Positions 7,924 through 16,046 of a stretch of 64,000 bases of DNA are shown one piece after another; the first letter of the stretch is position 1; the number at the start of each line of letters is the position of its first letter. The position numbers were made by a program, and so were the translations under genes. The notes under the pieces are model-generated. The model did no database searches. It was not told where the DNA came from and saw only the letters and a program-made list of their open reading frames with translations. The stretch covers positions 1 to 64,000 of the forward strand of contig JAGOUV010000006.1 in NCBI GenBank assembly GCA_018061065.1, given 5' to 3'. The DNA is from Candidatus Altimarinota bacterium. Its GTDB lineage: Bacteria; Patescibacteriota; Gracilibacteria; UBA1369; UM-FILTER-53-11.

Positions 7924-8800
7924 GCTTCCAGTAATCCTCATCCACCTTGCCCGCCTCCAAATCTTTCCAGTACTGCTCATTTAATTTTCCGTCAGAAGCT
8001 TCCAGGAGCCACTTTTTCATAAGTTCAAATTTTTCCGGACCACCTTTTTCTGCCATGAATTCTTCATACCACTCCTGGTAATCGGCGCTCTCATACCGAT
8101 TGAAAAGAACGCTGCAGAATCCTGCCTGATATTCATCTCCGAGTTGTCCACTTTGTTCTTCTTCAGTTGCGGGATTTTTACTTGCCCACTCACTATTTTG
8201 TTCAGTGCCATTCTTGTAGTATTTCCAATCGTCCATGTTAATCATCCCATCTGTTTTTTGTCCGCCCAGCAATGCGTCAATCATATGGAATAATTCATGG
8301 TGAAAAGGGAACACGTCCGCCAAATACATCTTAGGATTCCCCGCCATGGTTGCTCCATCAAGGGGCACAATTTCTTTCCCGTCTGCATTATAATAAGTGT
8401 GATAGAGCTCTTTTGAGATGATAATTTTTTTCAATCCTATTTTTTCGATAAGTTTCGGTGGAAGTTTCGATATATCTTTTTTAAGATTCAAAAACGCCGC
8501 ACTCAATTTATCTTTATGAGTGAATGCCGTAAGTCGCAAAGGGCCGTATTCCGTTTCTTTTCCTTGGATCACCAACTCCACATCGTATTTTTCTTTAAGG
8601 AAATCCCGCACGCTTCCTATCTCCTGTAATACGTGTTCTTCCTCGGTTTGAATGCCAGGTAGCTTTGTTGCCTCGAGTGCGTCTTTCAAAGCCCCCAGTC
8701 TGCCTTGTGACGTATTAACAACATCATTTCTCACTGCGACATCCAGTACCGGCCCCTCGTCTTGTTTTTGGGTTTTGGGTGATTCCAGTGGTTCTGCCAT
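7910..8800 (-). CDS. Putative HExxH zinc metallopeptidase
   Basis: A 296-aa soluble protein with no signal peptide. It carries HELFH at 168-172, the zinc-binding HExxH motif, preceded by 'FPFH' and followed by a short helix. Around 205-230 comes WASKNP...GDEYQAGFCSVLF, the position and style of the downstream acidic ligand in several bacterial putative zinc-binding peptidase families; Glu223 is a candidate third ligand. The C-terminal 70 residues are charged and helical with YW-rich repeats. Family membership and substrate are inferred only from these motifs. The 3' end overlaps the start of the broken ORF6N gene by 14 nt. Confidence 0.55.
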   Translation of the reverse strand: MAEPLESPKTQKQDEGPVLDVAVRNDVVNTSQGRLGALKDALEATKLPGIQTEEEHVLQEIGSVRDFLKEKYDVELVIQGKETEYGPLRLTAFTHKDKLSAAFLNLKKDISKLPPKLIEKIGLKKIIISKELYHTYYNADGKEIVPLDGATMAGNPKMYLADVFPFHHELFHMIDALLGGQKTDGMINMDDWKYYKNGTEQNSEWASKNPATEEEQSGQLGDEYQAGFCSVLFNRYESADYQEWYEEFMAEKGGPEKFELMKKWLLEASDGKLNEQYWKDLEAGKVDEDYWKHEAK

Positions 8801-8808
8801 ATTTTATT

Positions 8809-9912
8809 TTAATAATGCACCACCACGGGCATACCCACCTCGCTTATCGCGAATAGATCTGAAGCATCTTCTGGCAACATTCTAATACAGCCATGCGATA
8901 CACGACGGCCAATATGATTGAGTGCCTCTTTCCAGAAGGTACCTCGGTCATTTTCCAGATAAGGGAGTGAGTGGAAGCCGACAAAACCCGGCGTGATCTG
9001 CTGGAAGTACGGCATGCGATAGTGAGGTGATTTACTTCCGATACGCAACTCCTGCTTGCTCAGAATCTTAAAACGACCTGTTGGCGTCGGTGTCTCGTAA
9101 GCACCTGTTGAGGTTTTAAACTCTCTGATCATGCTTTCGCCTGCATATACTCGCGCAAGCTGCTCACCTAGATCTACATCCACGTATACTTGGGCATTTT
9201 CAGAAAGTGATGATGCCTGTGCTGACCAGTTGAGAAGTTTAGCACGCTTGGCGTGGGAGTCGTTTACCTCACCAACATGTACCATTACAACAATCGTCTC
9301 GTTTGCCGTCTCCAACCATGCGGTATTTTCCACGACTATATTAAAATATTCTTTAAAAGAATCAGTTACCTTTGGCGCCTTTGCTTGAATGGTAAAGGTA
9401 GCAATCTGTCCCGGATTTACTCGTGTTTCCACCATTTTTATGCGATTGCGTGTAGCCCAGCTTGCATCGCCAGGAGTATAGAAAACGCTTGCACGATCCG
9501 TTGGACGCGTCGTTCCTAAATGGACAATGGGGGAGGTAGCACAACCGCTCGTGTCATTAAACCACGGAGCAGTTCCCACATTTTTTACAAAGAGAGAGAG
9601 GGAAAATGCTTCGCCTGGTTGAGCGTCTACATTCACCTGACGTGCCGTTACCTCACCTTTGTAATCTGCTCCTGAACGTTTTTGAAGGTCACATCTAACC
9701 GTAACAGCCGTACCATCTGAAGTCATTCCTTGTGCAACACGCTGGGTTACTTTTTTAATTTTCTTTACAGCCGTTTTTTTGAGAACACTTGTTTGAAGTT
9801 CTTCTGAGTAACTACTAAATGCAGAGGTCGTGCTCACCGCTCCTAGTACGAGGACACCAACGAGCGAAGCGACTAATAGTGTAGAGATGCGTTTGATTTT
9901 TTTGCTGCTCAT
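8809..9912 (-). CDS. L,D-transpeptidase (YkuD) with an N-terminal Ig-like domain
   Basis: A 367-aa secreted enzyme. Order: signal peptide/anchor (about 9-31, ending TTSAFS), a basic linker, a beta-sandwich (about 70-215) with the phrase 'FSLSLFVKNVGTAPWF' that resembles the NBR1-type Ig domain, then the YkuD catalytic domain (about 240-367). The YkuD motif is present with His340-Gly-Cys342 in VSHGCIRML; Cys342 is the nucleophile that forms 3-3 peptidoglycan cross-links or attaches proteins. An extended -10 (TGGTATAAT) at 9952-9947 gives a leader of about 30 nt. A second TACCAT hexamer lies 5 nt before the ATG. The gene begins downstream of the terminator of the lipoprotein gene on the same strand. 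Confidence 0.9.
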   Translation of the reverse strand: MSSKKIKRISTLLVASLVGVLVLGAVSTTSAFSSYSEELQTSVLKKTAVKKIKKVTQRVAQGMTSDGTAVTVRCDLQKRSGADYKGEVTARQVNVDAQPGEAFSLSLFVKNVGTAPWFNDTSGCATSPIVHLGTTRPTDRASVFYTPGDASWATRNRIKMVETRVNPGQIATFTIQAKAPKVTDSFKEYFNIVVENTAWLETANETIVVMVHVGEVNDSHAKRAKLLNWSAQASSLSENAQVYVDVDLGEQLARVYAGESMIREFKTSTGAYETPTPTGRFKILSKQELRIGSKSPHYRMPYFQQITPGFVGFHSLPYLENDRGTFWKEALNHIGRRVSHGCIRMLPEDASDLFAISEVGMPVVVHY

Positions 9913-9946
9913 ATAGAATGGTACATTTATTTTTATATTTCATTTC

Positions 9947-9952
9947 ATTATA
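9947..9952 (-). promoter_or_regulatory. Extended -10 TGG-TATAAT upstream of the L,D-transpeptidase
   Basis: Minus-strand TATAAT (9952 to 9947) preceded by TGG, directly downstream of the hairpin terminator of the upstream gene, so the transpeptidase has its own transcription start. Confidence 0.5.
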
Positions 9953-9955
9953 CCA

Positions 9956-9981
9956 AAAATAGCCTATTGACACAATAGGCT
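9956..9981 (-). terminator. Rho-independent terminator of the lipoprotein gene
   Basis: On the minus strand an 8-bp stem (AGCCTATT with AATAGGCT, positions 9981-9974 and 9968-9961) around a 5-nt loop is followed by A and five T. It lies 34 nt after the stop of the gene ending at 10016. Confidence 0.6.
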
Positions 9982-10015
9982 TATATTCCTGGGTTCAGTA
10001 TTGTGGTGTCCTGAA

Positions 10016-10582
10016 TTAGGCCTTTTTCTCAACAATTTGGTGGCTCTCTAGGTCGTATTGGTATGTCGCTGAATTCTCAGGGCAATCACCCGGTGCGTCG
10101 CTTTCTGATGGGGCACAAACGGTATCTACGAGGTCGATTTTGGTACCACTTCGTTCGCCAAAAATACTTGGATAAGGAAGGCTGTCTGCATGAATTGCAG
10201 ATAAAACAGTGTTGGTCCGTGTGTCGTACTCAAAAATACCGAACGCAGCTCCGCCCAATTCATATGCTGTATTTGTTAGAACGAGTGCCGTTTTGAGTTT
10301 TTCAGAATAGCAGGCGCCTACAATATAATGCGCATCTTCACTTACTTCATCTTCTGGAGCAGGGAGAAGTGCAGGCGTTGAGTTTATTTTAAGGCTTACG
10401 ATAAGGGAATTATAAAAAGCCATATTTTCGTAGGCATCAATTCCTGGGCATTCATCAAAAAGTTGTGGATCAGAATAACTCACGGATTCCGTAGTGGTGT
10501 TCACCGTGTTTGTGCTTGCCATGCAAGCAGATAATGAAAGTGTTAGAATGGTGACCGCAGTGATTGAAAATATTTTTTGCAT
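10016..10582 (-). CDS. Lipoprotein of unknown function
   Basis: A 188-aa protein with a clear lipobox LSAC (Cys20) after a hydrophobic signal core. The mature part has a Thr/Ser-rich spacer and a beta-rich domain with paired cysteines (DECPGID, VGACYSE, DTVCAPSE, GDCPEN) that could form disulfides outside the membrane. No family recognised. It is divergent from yebC with only 9 bp between the two start codons. A CATAAT hexamer (10594-10589) sits exactly 6 nt before the ATG, overlapping the yebC start codon. A terminator follows. Confidence 0.7.
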   Translation of the reverse strand: MQKIFSITAVTILTLSLSACMASTNTVNTTTESVSYSDPQLFDECPGIDAYENMAFYNSLIVSLKINSTPALLPAPEDEVSEDAHYIVGACYSEKLKTALVLTNTAYELGGAAFGIFEYDTRTNTVLSAIHADSLPYPSIFGERSGTKIDLVDTVCAPSESDAPGDCPENSATYQYDLESHQIVEKKA

Positions 10583-10588
10583 ACATCA

Positions 10589-10594
10589 ATTATG
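10589..10594 (-). promoter_or_regulatory. -10 element CATAAT overlapping the yebC start, 6 nt before the divergent lipoprotein gene
   Basis: Minus-strand CATAAT (10594 to 10589) is followed by six nucleotides and ATG at 10582. A TTGATG at 10618-10613 gives an 18-nt spacer. The element lies over the yebC start codon, so this promoter would be inside yebC coding DNA. Confidence 0.45.
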
Positions 10595-11323
10595 GCACGA
10601 CACTCGCACTGGCATCAAATTCGTTTAAAGAAAGGCGCGGCAGATGTAAAGCGCGGGAAGATTTTTACGCGACACGGACGCTTGATTGAGATGGCGGCGC
10701 GGCGCTCAGGCGGGGATCCTGGTATGAATCCGGGCTTGGCCACAATGATTGAAAATGCGCGTGCAGATAACATGCCTCGTGAAAATATTGATCGTGCAAT
10801 TAAAAAAGGAACGGGTGAGGGAAAAGATGCCGTGCAGTATGAAGAGGTGGTGTATGAGGGCTTTGGTCCAGGTGGTGTTGCCTTGATGATCGAGACGTTG
10901 ACCGATAATAAAAATCGTACGTTTCAGGCAGTGCGCACGATTATTACTAAGACGGGAGGGACGATGGGCTCTGCGGGTGCGACGAGTTTTTTATTTGAGA
11001 GAAAAGGCGAAATTCATGTAAAAGCAAAGGGTGCGCGTGATGATGATGAGTTGGAAATTATTGATGCGGGTGCGCAGGATTTAATTGAGAATGATGTTGA
11101 AAGTGGAGGGGGATATACGGTGTATACGCATCCCAATGAGTTGGCTGTGGTGAGGACAAGACTACTTGAAAAAGGATTTACGCTTGAGTCACAGAAATTA
11201 AGTTATATTCCCTTAAATCCCATAGAATTAAGTGATGAGGCGACAGGAGAAAAAATGATGACGCTTTTAGATGCGCTTGATGAGGATGAGGATGTGACCA
11301 ATGTGGCTGCGGCACTCGCTTGA
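10592..11323 (+). CDS. yebC: YebC/PmpR (TACO1) family protein
   Basis: A 243-aa cytoplasmic protein. Known members act as transcriptional regulators or, as shown more recently for some, in translation of proline-rich stretches. The family N-terminus is clear: MARHSHWHQIRLKKGAADVK, then GKIFTRHGR, followed by NARADNMPRENIDRAIKKGTG and VVYEGFGPGGVALMIE. The ATG at 10592 gives the family-like start; an in-frame TTG 15 nt upstream would add an atypical extension. The stop codon at 11321-11323 lies inside the lexA promoter. If the PolyPro translation role applies, the many Pro/Ala- and Pro/Thr-rich proteins of this window would be natural clients; that link is inference. Confidence 0.93.
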   Translation: MARHSHWHQIRLKKGAADVKRGKIFTRHGRLIEMAARRSGGDPGMNPGLATMIENARADNMPRENIDRAIKKGTGEGKDAVQYEEVVYEGFGPGGVALMIETLTDNKNRTFQAVRTIITKTGGTMGSAGATSFLFERKGEIHVKAKGARDDDELEIIDAGAQDLIENDVESGGGYTVYTHPNELAVVRTRLLEKGFTLESQKLSYIPLNPIELSDEATGEKMMTLLDALDEDEDVTNVAAALA

Positions 11324-11348
11324 CTATGAGCGCGCGCTCATATATACT
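11320..11348 (+). promoter_or_regulatory. lexA promoter with an 18-bp palindrome (candidate LexA operator) in the spacer
   Basis: TTGACT (11320-11325) and TATACT (11343-11348) are 17 nt apart. The spacer is almost entirely filled by the perfect palindrome TATGAGCGCGCGCTCATA (11325-11342). The hexamer ends 6 nt before the lexA ATG, so +1 falls on that A. A perfect palindrome within the promoter of a repressor gene is what autoregulation predicts. The core differs from the E. coli (CTGT-N8-ACAG) and Bacillus (CGAAC-N4-GTTCG) LexA boxes. Confidence 0.65.
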
Positions 11349-11354
11349 CCGGGC

Positions 11355-11963
11355 ATGGAACTTACACCTAAAGAACAACAGTTGTTTGATTTTATTGAAA
11401 GTTATCAGCTTAAGCATGGTGCGTCCCCGACGGTGAAAGAAATGCGCATGCATATGAAACTTAAGTCCGATGGATTTGTGGTGCACTGTATTAAGTCGTT
11501 GGTTGATAAAGAAGTTATCCAAAAAGGAGATACGCCACGAAGTATTAAGTTGTTGCCGCGTGTTGCGGAGCAGTTACATTCGCCGTCTGTGCGCATACCG
11601 ATTCTTGGAACGATTCCTGCTGGTGGTGCAGTGGTTACAGAAGAGTCAGTTCAGGACTGGGTGAGCATCGATGAATCGCAGATTCGTGATCCACGCGATG
11701 CGTTTGTATTAAAAGTTCGTGGTGACTCGATGATTGATGCGGGTATTTTTGAGGGTGACCATGTTATTGCCGATAGTAAGCGTCATCCAAAGGTGAATGA
11801 TATTGTGATTGCATTGGTGGACGGAGGATCAACGGTAAAACGCTACATGATGAAGAATGGGAAGGCCTACTTAAAGGCTGAAAATAAGGAATATAGTGAT
11901 ATTCATCCTGAACAAGAGCTCTATATTCAAGGAGTAGTCGTTGGATTGATGCGGTGGTATTAA
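11355..11963 (+). CDS. lexA: LexA repressor (SOS regulator)
   Basis: A 202-aa self-cleaving repressor. The N-terminal winged helix (1-66) contains SPTVKEMRMHMKLKSDG. The C-terminal S24 peptidase domain has the cleavage site Ala89-Gly90 in IPAGGAV, catalytic Ser125 in RGDSMID and Lys162 in STVKRY. Length is normal. The start at 11355 matches the family (MELTPKEQQLFDFIE). RecA-stimulated autocleavage is expected from the intact residues. recA is not in the window. The promoter palindrome just upstream is the best candidate for its own operator. Confidence 0.95.
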   Translation: MELTPKEQQLFDFIESYQLKHGASPTVKEMRMHMKLKSDGFVVHCIKSLVDKEVIQKGDTPRSIKLLPRVAEQLHSPSVRIPILGTIPAGGAVVTEESVQDWVSIDESQIRDPRDAFVLKVRGDSMIDAGIFEGDHVIADSKRHPKVNDIVIALVDGGSTVKRYMMKNGKAYLKAENKEYSDIHPEQELYIQGVVVGLMRWY

Positions 11964-12007
11964 ATTTGACTGTTAGCCGCTGAGTCATATAGCATTTCGC
12001 ATGCGCC

Positions 12008-12063
12008 GATGTATCTACGATACATCTGGCTCGTCACTCGCAAATGCGAATGCAAGCATTCGC
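12008..12063 (+). other. Two perfect hairpins between lexA and tRNA-Thr
   Basis: Stem 1 pairs 12008-12015 with 12019-12026 (GATGTATC/GATACATC, 3-nt loop). Stem 2 pairs 12046-12052 with 12057-12063 (GCGAATG/CATTCGC, 4-nt loop). Neither is followed by a T-run, so they are not typical terminators. They could guide processing of the tRNA 5' end or end the lexA transcript in a different way. Confidence 0.5.
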
Positions 12064-12079
12064 GCTTGCCTCGTTTCTC

Positions 12080-12155
12080 GCCGATGTAGCTCAGTTGGTA
12101 GAGCAGTCCCTTCGTAAGGGAAAGGTCGGAGGTTCAACTCCTCTCATCGGCTCCA
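12080..12155 (+). tRNA. tRNA-Thr (anticodon CGU), CCA encoded
   Basis: A full cloverleaf can be drawn: acceptor GCCGATG/CATCGGC, D-arm GCTC...GAGC, anticodon stem around loop TTCGTAA (anticodon CGT at positions 34-36, reads ACG), T-arm GGAGG-TTCAACT-CCTCT. CCA is encoded at 12153-12155. The G1-C72 and C2-G71 pairs fit threonine identity. The outermost anticodon-stem pair is a G/A mismatch, the only irregularity. Confidence 0.95.
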
Positions 12156-12232
12156 TATTAAAATCATAATCCGTTCGGTTCGACTGTGGACATAGTGCTT
12201 ATTTGGTGTATGATCATCTCTTACCTTAATGT

Positions 12233-12757
12233 ATGGAAGAAAAACCACTTCAACATCCTTATGAGCCGTATGAGCCAGAACATTTTTTAACAGCCGGAAG
12301 AATTGCGGCCGTTATTGTTGTAAGTGCATTATTTTTGGGATTAATAGTATGGGGAACGACAAAGCTTTATAAAAAAGGGCCACAAGAACAAGCGCAAGTT
12401 CCACCGGTTCCCGTTTCTGCTACACCGATTATCTCTGCAGCAGAAGGTGGTGTGGTGATAAGTGATGTGGGCGGTGCACGCATTATCGTGCCACCAGGTG
12501 CACTCGAAAAAGATCTTATCTTGGAGATGAAACGGATACAGGCGGGTACGGTGATCGATGAGTTCCAGATGTTGCCCATCGGTACAAAATTTATCAAACC
12601 AGTGCTCGTGCTTTTGCCTTATAACGAAGAGGGACTCGGTCTTTTTGAGAAAAGTTTTCGTCCTCGTGTGAAGTATGAATGGGATGGTGAGGTCACCGCG
12701 CCCTACGCGATTGATCGCCAAAATAAATTGATTCTCATTTCGCTCAAAAGCTTCTAA
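12233..12757 (+). CDS. Single-pass membrane protein with a ZU5-like domain
   Basis: A 174-aa protein with a short cytoplasmic N-terminus, one transmembrane helix (about 24-43, AAVIVVSALFLGLIVWG), a Pro/Gln linker and a C-terminal domain outside the membrane. The phrase 'GGARIIVPPGALEKDLILEMKRI' (residues ~82-104) is characteristic of ZU5-like beta domains. Function is probably structural or adhesive in the envelope; this is inference. A TATGAT hexamer at 12209-12214 gives a leader of about 12 nt. Confidence 0.6.
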   Translation: MEEKPLQHPYEPYEPEHFLTAGRIAAVIVVSALFLGLIVWGTTKLYKKGPQEQAQVPPVPVSATPIISAAEGGVVISDVGGARIIVPPGALEKDLILEMKRIQAGTVIDEFQMLPIGTKFIKPVLVLLPYNEEGLGLFEKSFRPRVKYEWDGEVTAPYAIDRQNKLILISLKSF

Positions 12758-12766
12758 GCTGTGTAC

Positions 12767-13102
12767 ATGGGAGATCGTGAATTTGTGAAAATTATTGTCT
12801 ATGTGCCGGTAACGCATGCGGAACAAATTCGCAGTGCATTGGCTATGGCCGGTGCGGGAAAGTGGAACAAGTATGATTCCTGTTCTTTTTCGGTGCGTGG
12901 TGTGGGGAGGTTTCGTCCGCTCAAGGGCGCGGATCCTTTTCTAGGTAAAGAGGGGAAGATCGAGGAGGTTGAGGAAGAGCGTATCGAGGCTATCTGCCCA
13001 CGAGAATTATATAAAACAGTTATGGCTGCTGTGCGCGCGGCACATCCCTATGAAGAGCCGGCAATTGAAGTTATTGCAGTGCTCGATACAGCCAGTTCGT
13101 GA
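12767..13102 (+). CDS. Stand-alone NIF3/YqfO insert-type domain protein
   Basis: A 111-aa protein matching the small alpha/beta domain that is inserted in YqfO-type NIF3 proteins and also occurs alone. Diagnostic phrases are 'KIIVYVPVTHAEQIRSALAMAGAG', 'YDSCSFSVRGVGRFRPLKGADPFLG', 'VEEERIEAICP' and 'AAHPYEEPAIEVIAV'. The fold is related to CutA/PII-like proteins; activity unknown. ATG at 12767 is preferred over the GTG at 12761. The 3' end overlaps the convergent receiver-domain gene by 32 bp. Confidence 0.75.
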   Translation: MGDREFVKIIVYVPVTHAEQIRSALAMAGAGKWNKYDSCSFSVRGVGRFRPLKGADPFLGKEGKIEEVEEERIEAICPRELYKTVMAAVRAAHPYEEPAIEVIAVLDTASS

Positions 13103-13460
13103 GCAATTCGTGATTTCCGTACTTGTCGAAAATTGTTATTTTTTCGCTTACTTTTGAAATTCGTCGTCGTGCTGATGAAGGTGCACTGGTAAAAAGACAG
13201 ATCTTGTTTTCTGGGATTCCCAAGGCGATAGCTGCAGCAATTACGTCTTCTCCCTGGGGGTCGTTTGGATGTTCGGTGAGGTTTAAGTCGCTGATAATAA
13301 TGTCGATTTCCGGGGCATTTTCTTTAATAAAAGTGAGCGCCGTTGCGCCGTCTTTCAGTTGCTCAAGTTCCGCGGAAGATTCCGCTACTAATTCAAGCTG
13401 ATCATATAACTCTGCAACCTGAAGCCGCCAATGGGGCATGTCTTCTACGTGGAGGATCAT
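13071..13460 (-). CDS. Stand-alone response-regulator receiver domain
   Basis: A 129-aa single-domain CheY-like protein. The phosphorylation pocket is complete: Glu6-Asp7 in HVEDM, phospho-acceptor Asp58 in IIISDLNL, Thr91 in LFTSAP and Lys113 in IFDKYG. There is no output domain, and no histidine kinase is in the window, so its partner is elsewhere. It is divergent from mutS, whose start lies 27 bp away. On the minus strand TATAAC lies 4 nt before the ATG at 13460. Upstream in-frame starts would extend into the mutS start and remove the family-like N-terminus. Confidence 0.8.
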   Translation of the reverse strand: MILHVEDMPHWRLQVAELYDQLELVAESSAELEQLKDGATALTFIKENAPEIDIIISDLNLTEHPNDPQGEDVIAAAIALGIPENKICLFTSAPSSARRRISKVSEKITIFDKYGNHELLTNWLYRALQ

Positions 13461-13487
13461 TAGTGTTATACTAGGCCACTGTTGCAT

Positions 13488-16046
13488 ATGGCTCAAGAAA
13501 AAGTTACTCCCATGATGAAGCAATACCTGGATATTAAGCAGAAATATCCGGATTGTGTGGTGTTTTTTAGATTAGGCGATTTTTACGAGATGTTTTGTGA
13601 GGATGCGATTGAGATTTCACGGTTGCTGAATTTGACGCTGACGAAACGTCAGGAGACGCCCATGTGTGGGATTCCCTATCATGCGGCGAGTGGATATCTT
13701 TCACGGCTCACGCGTGCAGGGAAAAAAATTGCGATCTGCGAGCAGCTGTCGGATCCAAATTTGCCTGGAATTGTGAAGCGCGATGTGGTGCGTGTGGTAA
13801 CGCCGGGAACGACATTTGATGAACGCGTTTTGAATAATAAGCAGCATCATTTTATCGTCAGTATTATTCCGGAAAAAATGTCGTATGGAATTGCGGCGGC
13901 CGATGTGACGACGGGATTATTCCAGGTTATGTATGCGGAGGGAGTGGATGGTTTGAGTGAGGCATTGATGCGACTTGAGCCTGCGGAGTTGATCGTAGAA
14001 GCGCATGAGCAGTTGCTGCCAGAGGTGGCGCAGCACTTTGCATCTCTGCCGGTTTTTCCCCATCAGCAGTGGCACGAGCCGGCACAGTTTTTGGCGGAAT
14101 TTTACAAAGTTAAAAATATCGAGGCCTTTGGTTTTGGGGAACATGGTGCTGTGGTGAAGGCCGCGGCGTTATTGCTTAGTTATTTGAAGGAGACGCAGAA
14201 GTCCGATTTGACTCATATGCAGCCGCCGCGATTATTGAGTGCGACCGATGAATTAATTTTGGATGAAAATGCGGTGCGCAATTTGGAGTTGTTATCAACG
14301 CTTCGTGAACGGACAGTGGAGGGTTCGCTGCTCTCGGTTATTGATATGACATTGACGGCGATGGGGGCTCGTATGCTTAGAAGTTGGCTTCTACATCCGC
14401 TGCATTCTATTTTAAAAATCAATGAACGGCTTGATGCGATTGAAGAAGTGATTGGGTCATTTGAATTGAAGTCGGGATTAGAAGAGGCTTTGAAGAAAGT
14501 TTTGGATATCGAGCGCTTGTTGGGGCGTATTACGGTAACGAGCGGAAATGCACGAGATATGCTGGGAATTGCGCACTCACTGAGTGCGCGTGAACAGTTG
14601 CAGAAGATTCTTGCAACGACAAAGACACCGTTATTTATCGAGTTGCAAAAACAATGTGAAGCGACCGTTGAATTAGAAAAACTGCGGCAGCATTTGATGA
14701 ATGCGCTGGTCGATGAACCGCCACTTTCAGTAAAAGATGGTGGATTAATTCGTGATGGATATAACGCGGAACTCGATGAGCTGCGGGCTCTGGAGCAGGG
14801 AAGTAAGGCCGTAATTCAGCGGATGCAAGAAGAGGAAATCGCACGTACGGGAATTAATTCGTTGAAAATTCGCTATAACCAAATCTTTGGTTACTATATT
14901 GAGATTACTAAAACTCATCTGGCAAAAGTTCCAGAAAATTATACGCGCAAGCAGACCATGACAAATGCCGAGCGTTATATCACGCCGGAGTTAAAAATAT
15001 TGGAGGAGAAAATTTTGGGCGCGGAAACAAAAGCCCGTGAACTTGAGCACCAATTGTTTTTAAAGTTGCGAGAAGAAGTGACTTCCCATACACGTTTACT
15101 ACAGGACGCTGCGCGATTATTTGCGACGGTTGATGTATTGCGTTCGTTTGCGCGACTGGCAGAACTTAAGCGTTATGTGCGCCCCTTGATGAAAGAAGCG
15201 GGTGCGCCACTCATGATAAAAGACGGTCGCCATCCCGTTGTGGAGGCGGTGCACAGCGAGCAGTTTGTACCCAACGATACGAGCTTGGCCGAGTCAGAAT
15301 TGATGCTGATTACGGGTCCGAATATGGGCGGTAAATCTACCTATCTGCGTCAGACGGCGTTGGTGGTTCTGATGGCACATATGGGAAGTTTCGTTCCTGC
15401 CTCGGTAGCTGAAATTCCTTTAATTGATCGGATTTTTACGCGTGTAGGGGCAAGTGATAATCTCGTACGCGGGCAGAGTACATTTATGGTGGAGATGCAG
15501 GAGACGGCGCATATTTTGCATTACGCGACGCGCGACAGTTTGATTATTTTGGATGAGATCGGGCGCGGAACTTCTACCTATGACGGTGTTTCACTCGCAT
15601 GGTCAATTCTCGAGCACATTCACAATGTCGTGCAGGCCAAGACGATTTTTGCGACCCACTATCATGAGCTCATTGCCGTTGCAGATCAGCTTCCCCGTGC
15701 GGTAAATTTCAGTGCCGCAGTTCAGGAAAATAAAGACGGCATTATATTTTTGTATCGTATAATTTCCGGCGCGATCGATCGTAGTTATGGAATTGAGGTA
15801 GCGCGATTGGCGGGTTTGCCCAAAGAAATTATCTCACATGCGAAAGAAATTTTATCGAACCTGGAAGAAGATGTAGTAAATGCAGCAGTTAAAAAAGAGG
15901 CGCATGCTCATGTGGAAAATGACTCACAGCCCTCACTCTTTGTAGAGCGGGAACATAAGGTATTGAAGGAACTGTCTGAGACCGATGTGGATAACCTCAC
16001 GCCATTACAAGCGTTGCAGAAGCTTCACGAGATGAAAAATCTATAA
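13488..16046 (+). CDS. mutS: DNA mismatch repair protein MutS
   Basis: An 852-aa mismatch-recognition ATPase. The N-terminus holds the mismatch-binding motif FFRLGDFYEMF, followed by connector, lever and clamp domains. Near residue 610 come Walker A GPNMGGKST, then the signature STFMVEMQE, Walker B LIILDEIGRGTSTYDG and FATHYHEL. The C-terminal ~60 residues are charged and include PSLFVEREH. Length is normal. ATG 13488 gives the family start; a TATACT at 13467-13472 leaves a leader of about 9 nt. The partner mutL lies 0.5 kb downstream on the same strand with one opposite-strand gene between. Confidence 0.97.
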   Translation: MAQEKVTPMMKQYLDIKQKYPDCVVFFRLGDFYEMFCEDAIEISRLLNLTLTKRQETPMCGIPYHAASGYLSRLTRAGKKIAICEQLSDPNLPGIVKRDVVRVVTPGTTFDERVLNNKQHHFIVSIIPEKMSYGIAAADVTTGLFQVMYAEGVDGLSEALMRLEPAELIVEAHEQLLPEVAQHFASLPVFPHQQWHEPAQFLAEFYKVKNIEAFGFGEHGAVVKAAALLLSYLKETQKSDLTHMQPPRLLSATDELILDENAVRNLELLSTLRERTVEGSLLSVIDMTLTAMGARMLRSWLLHPLHSILKINERLDAIEEVIGSFELKSGLEEALKKVLDIERLLGRITVTSGNARDMLGIAHSLSAREQLQKILATTKTPLFIELQKQCEATVELEKLRQHLMNALVDEPPLSVKDGGLIRDGYNAELDELRALEQGSKAVIQRMQEEEIARTGINSLKIRYNQIFGYYIEITKTHLAKVPENYTRKQTMTNAERYITPELKILEEKILGAETKARELEHQLFLKLREEVTSHTRLLQDAARLFATVDVLRSFARLAELKRYVRPLMKEAGAPLMIKDGRHPVVEAVHSEQFVPNDTSLAESELMLITGPNMGGKSTYLRQTALVVLMAHMGSFVPASVAEIPLIDRIFTRVGASDNLVRGQSTFMVEMQETAHILHYATRDSLIILDEIGRGTSTYDGVSLAWSILEHIHNVVQAKTIFATHYHELIAVADQLPRAVNFSAAVQENKDGIIFLYRIISGAIDRSYGIEVARLAGLPKEIISHAKEILSNLEEDVVNAAVKKEAHAHVENDSQPSLFVEREHKVLKELSETDVDNLTPLQALQKLHEMKNL

